64,000 nt of DNA, taken from assembly GCA_018894105.1 (NCBI GenBank), contig CM032117.1, forward strand, positions 41,526,501 through 41,590,500, read 5' to 3'. The notes below the pieces were generated by a model. That model was given only the letters and a program-made list of their open reading frames with translations, searched no databases and had not been told where the DNA came from. The number at the start of each line of letters is the position of its first letter. Within the stretch, counting starts at the first letter, position 1. This DNA comes from Jacaranda mimosifolia (Eukaryota; Streptophyta; Magnoliopsida; Lamiales; Bignoniaceae). Shown one piece after another: positions 33,380 through 44,183 of this stretch. Made by a program: the position numbers and the translations under genes.

Positions 33380-34950
33380 ATGACTATTTGACTTTTGGAA
33401 AGGAATGCTACATGAAACAATGCTCCCCTAGGATTCTAGTTTTACATGACCAGTTTTTCTAATGGATTTTTCTCATAGTTATTGATTGAATCTGAAAAGT
33501 TTATGAACACAAAAATAGTGGGTCTGTTCGTTAGGTGTTTATATACACTTGAATCGCCTCATTCTGACATCTATAGAGTAAGTTATCACCAAAATATTAA
33601 GATGTGTCCAGTCAGAAGATACAGAACTTTGATTTTTTTCCAAAAATGGATGTTGGTGACAGATTTACTACTTCTTAATGATATAATTAATAAAAATTAC
33701 CAACATAAAAATTTTAGTTCTACATCTTAGGTTTCTAATTACTCATATATCAACTCAATCTGATTTATATAGAGAAAGTTATGACCAAAACATTCAGATG
33801 TGTCCAGCGACAAGATACAGGACTTTGGTTTCTTGAAAATGGATATTTGTGTCTCCTTTACTACTTCTTCCCTATAGAATTAAGTAAAATTATCAACACA
33901 TGGATTTCAATTCTGTTTCTTAGGTTTGAAATTCTGTCTAAATCACCTCAATCCAATAAATACGGGAAGAGTTATGATAAAAAAAATACTAAGATATATC
34001 AAGTCTGGAAATACAGGATTTTGATCTTCCGAAAATAAATAGTTTTGACTCTTTTACTACTTGAGCTTGATAGAATTAAGTAACATGATCAAAATAAGAT
34101 TTGTATCTCTATCTCTTATATATTTATACGCATCTGAATCACTTCAATTTGATAATTAGGGAGAAAGGTATGAGTAAAATACAAAGGTATGGCAAGACAG
34201 AAAATACATGACTTTGATTTTCGTAGAATAGAATATTGTGACACCTTTTAGTATTTGATTTAGCTTGAATCTGAAGAAATGTTCAACATAAGAACTGAAT
34301 ATCCATCTCTTATGTTTTTACAGCCTTTGTAATGACTTTAATCCGATGCATAGGGAGAAAGTTATGGCTAAAATACTACGGTGTGGCAATATAGAAAATA
34401 TAGGACCTTGATTTTCCTGGAACAGAATATTGTGACAACTTTTACTACTCGATTCCAATTGGATTGGGCAATATGGTCAGCATATTAATTGTATATCTAT
34501 ACCTTAGGTTTCTATATGTATGTGAATCTCCTTCATCAGATGTATGCAGAGAAAGTTATGACTAAAATACTAAGATGTGTCAAGGTAGAAATACAGACTT
34601 CGATTTTTCGATAGCAAATATCTGTGATGCTTTTTATGGTTTGATCCTGATGGAATTAAGAAAAGTGGTCAACATATGATTTGTAGCTCTATCTGTTAGG
34701 TTTCTATAGGCACTTGAATCACTCTAGTACGACATACATGGAGAAATGTATGGCTAGAATTCTAAGATATGTCAAATCAAAGACTTCCTAGACTTTGATT
34801 CGAATTTTCATCACACTTATGAATCTTAGACTCGAATTTTATTCCTTAATATACTGACTTATTTGGACAAGGGTGTCAACATAAAACATTTTGGTCTCTC
34901 TCTTAGCTTTTCAATATTGCAAGAATCGCATCAATTGGGTCTCTAGAAAG
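33380..34950 (+). repeat. ~194-bp degenerate tandem repeat in the LARD interior
   Basis: The landmark GAGAAAGTTATGAC, or close variants, starts near 33576, 33772, 33964, 34161, 34355, 34548 and 34741, giving spacings of 192-197 bp. A weaker copy lies near 34940. Each unit also carries GATACAGGACTTTGATTTTC-like wording and CTCTTAGGTTTCTA. No reading frame is conserved between units, so this looks like non-coding structural sequence. Confidence 0.85.
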
Positions 34951-35426
34951 GAAGATACAAGCATATCACAAGAGAAGTTACCTACAAACCTAGGGAATTC
35001 ACTTTGCTACACCAAGATCGTGAAAAGAAATCTTCCATTGAGGTCCTTCCAGGAATAAATCCCAATATCTAAGGCATTATATATGATGGTACAAGTAGAA
35101 GTTGGTGTACAGTTGCAAGAACTAATTGAAAATACATTATTTGACCAACTTTATCTCCTTGGGAACCTTAGTGTTTCTTTGTAAAGACAAATTATGGGAC
35201 TTCGAGGATATGTATGGACTATTGGGCTTCAATAATGCTATGATTAAGAATGGTACCTAAGGCTCAATTTTACACCTCAATGTCAGCTTACTTGGACTGC
35301 GATATCAATATAAAAATTTTAGTTCTTTTTCTTAGTTTTCCAATACCTAAAGGAAATCAAAACTATATGAACAAAATTATCTAACTCATGACTTAGAGCT
35401 AAGCATATGATAGAAGAATATTTTTG

Positions 35427-35770
35427 GATTTTAGTGTTGGAGATATAGAGTTTCTAAATTGTCACTTAGAAAAGGATCTACGATGATCGGAATAGTAGCT
35501 TGTCGACTTATTTCTCTATCGAACTTTATGGAAATACATAATATCTTCTATGTGTCACAACTATGTAGGTATCAAGAAGATCCTTAGCATATCACAGAAT
35601 ATAAGAATTTGTTACTTCAAGAAGAGTTGACGCAAGAAGAGCAACTAGTCCAAATCCTAGATTAACAATACATATATTATGCACAAAAGAGTATCCTACA
35701 GCAATGGGGATGCCATAAGATAGAGAATTTGACTTGGGAAAACAAGGAGGAAATGCAAAAATATCACTAG
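35427..35770 (+). pseudogene. Relic of Gypsy (chromovirus-like) integrase C-terminus
   Basis: Translation gives DFSVGDIEFLN, then after a frameshift RVSKLSLRKGS and FMEIHNIFYVSQLCRYQEDP, a stop, LLQEELTQEEQLVQILD, a stop, and ENLTWENKEEMQKYH. This follows the order of the plant chromovirus pol C-terminus (VGDxVFLKVSP, IHNVFHVSxLRKYxxDP, VQILDxQ, ATWExExxM). Stops and a deletion in the middle show it is not translated. It identifies the parent of the element as Ty3/Gypsy. Confidence 0.82.
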
Positions 35771-35816
35771 GACTCTTCCCTAACTCAAGTTCGAATTTGG
35801 GGACCAAATTCTTTTA

Positions 35817-35828
35817 AGGGGGGTGGGA
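35817..35828 (+). other. Polypurine tract
   Basis: AAGGGGGGTGGGA-type purine run ending immediately before the TG of the 3' LTR at 35829. It is the expected primer for plus-strand synthesis. Confidence 0.88.
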
Positions 35829-38121
35829 TGTAATGCCCCAGAATTTTACTTCATATTTAATTGATTAATTTACCTTATTTTATTTTATTTATCATTTAAA
35901 TTAAAAAAATGTAGTGCCTTAGAATTTCTTTTTTTTTTTTTATCTCATGTTTACCCATAATTACATTTAATTTTAATTATTATTTGCTATATTAGTTAGA
36001 AGATGATTTTTATATATTTGATATTTAAATTTTAAAAAAAAAGTTATAATTTTCTTATGATAATAAGATATTATTACTAGGAAGTAATAATTGAGACTTT
36101 AGGAATTAATGATAAAGATTTCATATTTATTATAGGATTATCCTATTTCTAAGAGATTAATAATTAGAGTTCCAACTAAAGTAAACCACTTATCCTATAC
36201 AAGATATTAGACCTACATCCTAAAACCCTAGACACTCATTTAATTTGAAAAGAAAAAAAAAAAAGTAAAGAAAAGAAGAGAACGGCAGAGGAAAAAAAAA
36301 GCAGTAGAAGAAAAGAGAAGGAAAAAAAAAAAGCGAGAAAAGATCAATAGCTGCAAGATTAATCTTTTTTTTTTCTGCCCGCTCGAAATAATCGTCTTCA
36401 TCAGAAGTGCAGAAGGAAAGGTAATTCCAATCTCTTAATTCTATTTACGGCCAAAATTAGGTGTGAAATTGGGGTTTTTAAATTGTCTACCCAATTTGTA
36501 TTCTAATAGCAAGAAACAAAAGCATAGAGAATTGGCCAAGTAAATGACTTCCGAATTTGTTTTCTCCTTGACATTTAGCCGCAAATGTTGACTAAAATGG
36601 CCAATTTTGAAATTTCATGATTTAGGAATATGCTTTTGTCTTTTTTTGCATGTGGGATTATTCAATTATGTGTAAGGAATTGGTGCATATATACGTGTGC
36701 AAGACAGAATATGTATATATATATATATATGTAATTAGTAGGAAATTAGGATTTAGTTACTATTGAAATCTAGAATTTATTTAGGATAATTTCTGATTTA
36801 TATTTTGGAATTTTGAATAAAATTTAAATATGAAATACATGTAGTAAAATTACTTAGTATCAAATAGAATTGTTGGGACTACAGGCTTATAGTACACATA
36901 AGGCTAGTTTTAAGTAAATTTTATCTAATTAGTCAGTTAAATTGGCGATTGATGTGCTTATTAAATGAATTCAAGTGACTCAATATTTGATTTGATTGAT
37001 TCTGAGATAGGTGATTGACGTCTAGGATTGATCCTACTATGTATTGTTATGTTTCAAAACCCAGAAGGATATATGATATTATGTAATTGCTCATGAATTG
37101 TTTTCAACTTACACTGCACTATATATTCCACTACGCACAAAAAGAGACCCTTTTTCTTGTTTTATTTCTGCACAAAAAGAAATCCTTTTTCTTGTTTTAT
37201 TTCTGCACAAAAGAAATAATTTTCTTGTTTTAATTCTGGAAAAAGAAACCCATGCTTTATGATTTTAATGATTATAGACTTCCAATTAAATTCGATGATC
37301 AATTTATTACTGTTACTGTTAGTTGGATCCAACTTGGTCTGGGTGTGCGAGGGACTTCACTGGGCAGCGGCGGGCTAGCCAGTTGAATACCAAGCCCCAT
37401 GGCCTAATCCCCCCAGTGCACAACAGAAGACGTTTGTGGCTGAGGCGGGTTGTAGGAATTCCTGGGGACGCTCGGGCACTGTTTTGGTAAGGTCGCACCT
37501 TACCCGGAGCGATAAGGGACTGTTACGGTGGGAGTCATAAGTTTGACTGGCTACAGCAAAATTGACTGATCATTGTATTTAAGTTGATAGTCTAGGAAAT
37601 CATGTAATAAAATTTTGATTGGTTACTGCTTGATCGTTCATAAATTTCTCGACTGTTATTGTTAGACTATTTTACGAATCCCACTTATATTACTAGAAAA
37701 ATTCCCACTGTCCAAAATAATTTTAATTCAAGAACTCATTTTACACACACTTGGCACTCATTGAGTCTTTTACTCACACTCCTTTCTTTTCTTTAACTTC
37801 CTTCTGGCATACATAAGTTCTAGTCTTTGTGAGGAGGTGGATCCTGCATATGATGAGAATCAAGGGTGAAGATGTAGTTTTGAAATTTTCAGTAGACTAG
37901 TATATGTTCTATTAAGTTCGTTAGTTTTGTTTTATTTGTTATGGATTTTATTGTGTTTAGTTCTAGAAACATTTCGACACTTTGAGTTTTATGTTGTGAG
38001 TTTGCTAGGAATTGGATGAGTTCTTATTTAACCTTATGTTTTGGATTATTAGTTTCATTTATCGGAATTAAATTTCACGCTCAATTCTAGTATAAATATG
38101 GTTTAATTTTAGGGCGTGACA
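35829..38121 (+). repeat. 3' LTR of the LARD-like element
   Basis: Near-identical to the 5' LTR. It lacks about 27 bp that the 5' copy has at around 31138-31164 and about 17 bp of a TACTG repeat at around 31446. The high match implies recent insertion compared with everything around it. Confidence 0.95.
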
Positions 38122-39829
38122 ATTATCGTATTCCATTTATTATTATTACCCTTGTGAGGCATCTGTCGATTGATTATCGCTTGTATGAGCTTATTCTATA
38201 TCTAACATTGAACCCATTAGGTTCTACTGAATTGATGTTTGTCTTGATTAACATTATCTGATTATCGAACCTTGTGAGATTTTTCTGAATTTGAAACTAT
38301 TTGGTTACACTCGTGTTTATTGCTTTAAAGGTTACCTATTTATGTCAAAAGTTCTCTTAAATTGTTCATGTACCTTGCTTATTGGAATAGGCCTTGTCAG
38401 TCGTTATTGGAAAATATTTTGCCTTGTAAATGGCAAATTTGGTAAAGTTCTAAAATGTTCATGTTATTGCTTGAAAGGTTAAATTCTTATCTGTTGGCAT
38501 TATATCTTTTGAACTCATGGGACGCCATGGGCGGTTTTCACCCGGAGGGAAGCCACGGCGGGTTTGGGCCCAGGGGCTAGGTCTAGAAGACAGTTGGGCA
38601 AAACGGACAGATGGATACAAGTCTTGCGGCTAGTACCCATCTATGATCTTGACTTACAGCTAGCAGGAGGTAGCAAACTGTGAGTGACGGGATCTGGCAT
38701 GTGGCTGGCCATTCCATATCATCAAGTTATTACCCGCCCAGCTGAGTGCTCGAGCAATTGAGCGATAAGAAAATCTTGTTTATACTGTATCGATGCCCGA
38801 TACTTGCAAATTATAATTTGATTTAGGAGTAATAAGGTTGGAATGACCAACAGTCTGTCAAGCTTAATATCATGTATGTCATATACTCTATTGATCATGT
38901 TAAAAATTCTTGCTCATTACTGAATTTCATTCTTATTGAAAAGTCTTGCTTATAACTAAATTTTACTGTTGATTATTATATCTCAATAGTTTTCCTTCGC
39001 ACCTTATCATTTTTCTTTCCCTCACTAAATCATTTGGACTTACCCTTGTTTATTTTGATTCTCTTAGACAGGGATTAAGTGAAGGATTAGATTCCAGGCA
39101 GGACATGAATATTTCGTAATAGATCAAGTGTTGAATGTATATATGAAAATTATCTGATTGCTAAGCATGGACTCAAGATGCTATGATATATCATGTTGAT
39201 GTGATCGACTTAAGGAATGCAAATATTTTGTTATGTTAGAATGTGAATCATGGCATTTACTTAGTAGGTTGACGAGCATGTTATGTTTGAAATTCTGCTA
39301 CTTTCGATAAGTTGAATTTGAGACTTTGTGGCATGTATTTAGTACATGTACTGTGTTTCGCAGTATTGTTTAAGGTTTGAATTTATTATCTTATGACAGA
39401 TTTGTTTAATTTAGAATCTACTGCTATTTCTAATAAGCTTGAAACGTTTGATTATGAACTATTTATTGATTTGTAGGTTCAATTTAAGATTGAACTGAGT
39501 GGCACCTCAACTTAGGTGATGTCCTGAGTGGGGGCATTACACATAGATTCTCTATTTAAAATTTTCATCGCGGCAAACAACTATGATTTTTTTTAGTCAT
39601 TTTTCTTGTATTGAAATGACCGCATAGTAGCCACTGCATAATTCTTAAGCATAATTCTGAACTCCTTAGCATCTTTGAATGTCTAACCATCTCTATATAT
39701 GCAATGCCTCAATGCATCAATTGAGTTGCTAACTAAAGCCGATTCTTTTGCGATGCATTGGTTGAACCAATTTCCTCCTCTAATGCATCCCTTGGAGTTG
39801 ACCAATGAAGTAAAATTTTATGTTAAATG

Positions 39830-40376
39830 AAGTATAAATGTAAAATAGTCGAAGAAAAATAATTCAACATAGTAGTACAATTTCAAATAAACGAGGTACA
39901 ATTGCAGAATAATTCAAGTATAAAATACTAGCAATTGCAGTACAATTTTAGATAATCAATTAGTATAACAGTTGAAGTATAAAACTTCAATAATAGAGTA
40001 CAATTTTAGGTAAAATAAAGTATAAATGTAGAATAGTCAAAGAAAAATAAATTAGCATCATAGTACAATTTTAGATAAACGCAGATAAAAGAAGTACAAT
40101 TCATAACATTTCAAGTATAAAACACTAGCAATTATAGTACAATTTTGGATAATCAATAAGTAGAACAATTGGAGTATAAAATTTCAATAATACAGTATAG
40201 TTTCAAGTAAAATAAAGTATAAATGTAGAATATTGAAGATCAGTAATTCAGCATCGTAGTACAGATTCAAATAAACAAAGTACAATTTCAGGTAAATGAG
40301 GTATGGTTACAGAATACTTCAAGTATAAAACACTAGCAATTGCAGTACAATTTTGAATAATTAATTAGTAGAATAC
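39830..40376 (-). repeat. Repeat array in the mudrA intron, part 1
   Basis: Degenerate units with AAGTATAAATGTAGAATA, CAGCATAGTACAATTT and CTTCAAGTATAAAACACTAG. They continue at 41378-41830 on the other side of the MITE, showing one array split by insertion. The motif AGTACAATT relates it to the arrays around the Ulp1-like gene. Confidence 0.85.
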
Positions 40377-40379
40377 TTG

Positions 40380-41374
40380 GGGCAAGTTTGGTTGGATTTT
40401 AAATTTATCTCTTTATAACTTATCTCATGATAAGTTGTGTGATTATTAACTATTGTAGTGCTGTTTGGTTTGCATTATTGTTTGTAAATATACCCACGTG
40501 ATTGTTGTTTGGTTGGATGTATAATAATTCTTATCATTTGATTGTTTTATGAAATAACCATGCTATCCTTTAGCTTAAAAAAGACAAGCAATTCTTTCTC
40601 TTCTCTTTTTTTCAAAAATTATTTTTGCAATGAATAGTTGCGGAGACATATTCACTTTTTTCAAATTATTTTCCTTCCCCATTTTTATTGATTTAATCAC
40701 TTCCCAAAGTCTTAACAGAAGGAATCTAACCTATAATTTTTAATTTATTTTTATAATTTTTCAAAAATATTAATTTATAAAATTAATAAATTAGAATATA
40801 AATAAATTAATTTTTTATAGTTATGATATGTGTAAATATAACATTTGGATCAGTTTAATAATTTTCCAATATTAATAGCTTGATTATTTTTTTCCAATTT
40901 TTTGAAATTACTAATTCAGAATAAATTAAATTATTTTAATATTATTCAAAATTATTAAATTTTAATTTATAATGTAAGTTCAGAATCATTAATTTCATAT
41001 CATAAAATTATAATATATAATTCATTTTGTTAATTTTCTTAAATTACTAATTTAAAATAAACAAGTTATTGCTTATAATTTCTAAAACTATTAATTTATA
41101 ATTTATTTTTATAAATTGAAAGGCCTTATTGATTATTAATCTATAATTTACAAAAAGAATTTAAGGGCAAATTGGACTTTTTGCTACAAATGGATCAGAT
41201 GGGAAAAATAATCCAAGGGGGTGGGGTGGGTTTAATAATATCAAGGATTGTGATTATACATACGGGCCCAATGATAAATCACGGGCCGTATGCATACAAT
41301 TCTACGAACCAAATATTAGATTGAATGTAATAACTTTCCCTAATCTTATCTAATCCCACCAACCAAACTTACCC
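40380..41374. mobile_element. PIF/Harbinger-like MITE in the mudrA intron
   Basis: The ends are GGGCAAGTTTGGTTGG and, as the complement of the right end, GGGTAAGTTTGGTTGG. TTG is present on both sides (40377-40379 and 41375-41377). The pre-insertion site can be read from a neighbouring repeat unit, AGAATACTTGAAGTATAAAA near 41534, which confirms the boundaries. The interior is AT-rich and non-coding. Tourist elements usually duplicate TTA/TAA, so TTG is slightly unusual. Confidence 0.8.
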
Positions 41375-41377
41375 TTG

Positions 41378-41830
41378 AAGTATAAATGTAGAATAGTCGA
41401 AGAAAATTAATTCAGCATTGTAGTACAATTTTAGATAAATGACGTACATTTTTAGGTAAACGAAGTACAATTATAGAACACTTCAAGTACGAAACACTAG
41501 CAATTGTAGTACAATTTTGGATAATCAATTAGTAGAATACTTGAAGTATAAAACTTCAATAATGCAATACAGTTTTAAGTAAAATGAAGCATAAATGTAG
41601 AATAGTTGAAGAAAATTAATTCAGCATCGTAGTACAATTTCAGATAAATGAAGTATAATTGCATAACACTTCAAGTATAAAACGCTAGCAATGCAATACA
41701 ATTTCAATTGCAATGAAGTATAATATAGAACACTTTAAATATAGAAAGATTTTCAAATAAATGAACTACAATTGCAGAACACTTCAAGTACAGAACTTTA
41801 CAAAATGCATTCTAGTTTAGGTAAAGTAGA
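41378..41830 (-). repeat. Repeat array in the mudrA intron, part 2
   Basis: It continues the array at 39830-40376, with the same units and phase across the MITE. It ends just before the splice donor of mudrA exon 1 (GTAATA from 41838 on the minus strand). Confidence 0.85.
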
Positions 41831-42170
41831 AGTATTACCTTAAAACATCACTGCTTTTCTTTCCACTGCTACTTGATTCATCCTTTTGGTTTATCAAAAT
41901 GTCAATAATGTTCATCTTCAATGTCAAATGCAGTAAGATCATATTCATGACATCATCATCAATGGTCAAAGTCACGTACAATCTTCGATGTGAAGCTATG
42001 TATTGCAAAGTGAAGAGCTCGGGGTTGATTTCACTCTATTTTCTTGCGAGATTAAGGTACATGTCCTTTAAACTCGTACTATCCTTAATTGACATTATAT
42101 GGAGCTGGTCTTTGTAGCGGCAACTCCCTAAGACTTCAGTGAACACTCCACCTTCATTACCGATTGACAT

Positions 42171-42550
42171 TTTCGAAAAACTGTAAGATGGAAAGAAGAA
42201 GAAAATGTTGTGGTGGGCTGAGATGAAAATAAGCTGAGAAGAAAAAACCTGAAAATGATGAAAATAAAGAGAGAAGAAAAAAATGTGTTGGCCATGTTTG
42301 TCGTCATTGGCTCATTGGCTCTATCAATGTTCTCGTTCCCACCAACGAGCTTGGTTTCCTTCTGCAATTTTTCTTTCTATTTTTGATAATGAAAGATTGT
42401 GCTAGGGTTTGGTGTTTGGGAATGGAGATAAAAGGTGTTTTGTTGTGTGGATAGTGAAGAAGTTAAAAAAAATGAGTAAAAAATATTATACTTAAGGGTA
42501 TTTTTGCCAAAGCAAGTGTGTAGGGGGTGATCTCTAAATGTTTAACAAAA
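42171..42550 (-). promoter_or_regulatory. Upstream region of the mudrA pseudogene / MULE right end
   Basis: Purine/pyrimidine-skewed DNA upstream of the transposase ATG (42170, minus strand). The words GGGTATTTTTGCC near 42495 and GTAGGGGGTGATCTC near 42520 look like a transposon end, but no matching left end was found, so the exact boundary is open. Confidence 0.35.
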
Positions 42551-42659
42551 CTAGGGAGTTTATTCTATAAAAAATCAAATGAGGACTGAACACAAATTTC
42601 GAAAGTGCTTTTGGTACTTTATGATTAGTGGCCCTTGGTTTAAATAGACAAGGATTGTT

Positions 42660-43315
42660 ATGGAAATAACAAGTCTGAGTCTGGCCTATTATCTGTGATA
42701 GGCTATCTTTTAAGGTCTGGTCTAACCTTTTTAAAAAATTCAAAAGCCTTGATCTGGCCTGAAAGCCCATATAAAAGCATGTTTTCTATTAAGGTTTCAA
42801 TTAGGTTTACACATTACATAAGTCTAGGCTTTTAATAGGTTCAAATCTATAATAAACTTTAATATATCTAGTTAATAGGCCTAAAAGTTATGTAAATTAT
42901 GAAAATGTATATATACAATAGCCAAAAAGAGAAAAAAACAGATATATATATAGTGATGAAAGTTAAAATTGACATATAAAATAATTGTATATAAATAAAA
43001 ATTATATGGATATAGAGCCTAAAAATAAACTAACCCACTTTCATCAAATATTGATTAAATTGTAAAAATTATTTTACATTAACTTATCAATATATAATAT
43101 AAATATAATTATTTTATATTATATAAAGAATGATAAATGGGCTAGCATGTTAGGCTTGTGGGCTTTTAAAAAAGCCTAAACTTAGCCTATTTAATTAAAA
43201 ATGCTATTTTTAAATCTTAATATGATCTTTTTATTAAATAGGCTAGGCTTAGTTAGGCCAAATGTAGGCTAAACCATGGGCCCCTAACGAGCAACCTGGC
43301 CTATTCTCATCCCTA
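42660..43315. mobile_element. Degraded hAT-like MITE (TAGGCC-word family)
   Basis: The right end, read as complement, is TAGGGATGAGAATAGGCC, the same layout as the better hAT-like MITEs here. GGCCTA/TAGGCT words recur at both ends around an AT core. The left end and a target duplication could not be fixed, so the left boundary is approximate. Confidence 0.5.
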
Positions 43316-44183
43316 GTGGTAATTGAATATTTTCCTTTTTTGAGGAAAACCGTTAGGGTCAATGACAAAAATTACCTCTAAGATTTGCTTACATTATAAA
43401 ATAAATCCTTATTGTTTGAAAAATTATCAAAATCTCCCTAACTTTTGAAACCTATATGTAAAGCAAACGGAAAATACAAATAAATAAATAAATAAATAAA
43501 TAAATAAAAATGTGCAGCCGTTAAAAATAGCAAAAAATTACTTATGGACTTATTTGTAATATTTTTAACTTGTGAGGGTCTATTTGATATATTTTTAAAA
43601 CCTCAGGGGTAATGTTTATAATTTACCCTATAATTTAATTAGTTTTGAGTTATACATTTAATACTGATAAAATAGTAAATGTATCTAAAACAGTTTAATT
43701 AAATTTTTAGTAATAAATAAATAAAAATTAATAAAATGAAGATCTAATATATCATCTTATACAATATCATTTTATAATTTTAAAGGTGAATTATTTTAAT
43801 GATTTAATTAAATCAAAATTTAATTAAAACTATTTATTAAGAAATAGAATAAGTAAAATAAAAAATAAAAGTCTATATCTATTATTTTACATAATAAAAT
43901 ATATTTAAAATAATTAATAAAATTCTGTTTAATTTATTAATTAATCAAAAATAAACAAACAAAAAATTAAAAAATTAAAAATAAAAATTATCATTGTAAC
44001 AATGAAATTTTAAATTTTATATTCGACAATATTAAAATTATAAATGCATCTAATTTAATTTAATTTAATTTATAAATAAGAACTAAGTAAAAAATAATAA
44101 ATTTATTTATTAATTAAAAATAGATAAAAATCAAAACAACACAAAAAGAAATCCCTCCCATGCCCATCTCCATCCCCTCCCCT
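43316..44183. other. AT-rich spacer with AAAT microsatellite
   Basis: No gene. It contains (TAAA)n at 43478-43510. A stretch at about 43340-43620 (AGGGTCAATGACAAAAATTA, CCTCAGGGGTAATG) resembles, in opposite orientation, the DNA at about 48860-49080, so both may be ends of one MITE family. No duplication was found. Confidence 0.5.

Larger units (their letters stand above)
29941..38121 (+). mobile_element. Young, largely non-coding Gypsy-derived LTR element (LARD-like)
   Basis: LTRs at 29941-32268 (2328 bp) and 35829-38121 (2293 bp) run TGTAATGCCCC... to ...GGGCGTGACA and differ by few substitutions plus small deletions in the right copy (about 27 bp near 37033 and 17 bp near 37316). A PBS matching initiator-Met tRNA (32271-32282) and a polypurine tract (35817-35828) are both present. 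The 3.56-kb interior lacks gag, protease, reverse transcriptase and RNase H. It holds only a ~194-bp tandem array and a relic of the integrase tail (35427-35770). With intact ends it could have been moved by proteins of a related full element. It is inserted inside the 28379-39542 element. Confidence 0.93.
28379..39542 (+). mobile_element. Solo-LTR-like element inside mudrA, itself interrupted
   Basis: It starts TGTAACACCCCTAAAATTT and ends GTGGGGGCATTACA between perfect CATAG duplications. Without the younger insertion (29941-38126) it is about 2978 bp. No internal second LTR, primer-binding site or pol sequence was seen, and its left ~400 bp resembles the left end of the 44184-48570 element (shared AAAGTTTAAGGAC and TCAAAATAATTA wording). 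The 11-bp ends are near-perfect inverted copies, as in long-LTR chromoviruses of the Tekay/Del group. A solo LTR is the simplest reading; an internally deleted element is possible. Confidence 0.75.
26838..42170 (-). pseudogene. mudrA-type MULE transposase gene, broken and split by insertions
   Basis: Read from the high-coordinate end: exon 1 at 42170-41839 starts MSIGNEGGVFTEVLGSCRY, contains one stop, and ends in a GTAATA donor. A repeat-filled intron follows with a MITE in it. At about 39790-39548 lies TFKDAKEFRIMLKNYAV, the MuDR N-terminal domain. The LTR-like element then interrupts the frame (TSD CATAG), and coding sense resumes at 28373 with YASRHEADKYFGFQ, EHTCGEANL and RPFTILKDIHREYGV. 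The MULE catalytic domain includes FFSDRHLGLLKAILMIFP near 27770-27836. The SWIM zinc finger CSCRAWQIDKISCKHACA lies at 27155-27099, and the C-terminal knuckle CTRCGKIGHNH lacks its last Cys before the stop at 26838. Several frameshifts and stops are present. The protein family cuts and joins DNA in the nucleus; this copy is dead. Confidence 0.88.
20600..42430. mobile_element. Decayed Mutator-like element carrying Ulp1-like and mudrA genes
   Basis: A Ulp1-like protease pseudogene (plus, 21374-25077) and a mudrA transposase pseudogene (minus, 26838-42170 with insertions) face each other and are embedded in related repeat arrays. This is the gene content of plant MULEs that captured a C48 protease gene (Kaonashi/KI-MULE type). 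Outer limits are approximate: no terminal inverted repeat pair or 9-bp duplication could be recognised, so the element may be of the non-TIR kind or its ends have decayed. The span includes an LTR-like element (28379-39542) and a MITE (40380-41374) that inserted later. Confidence 0.7.
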
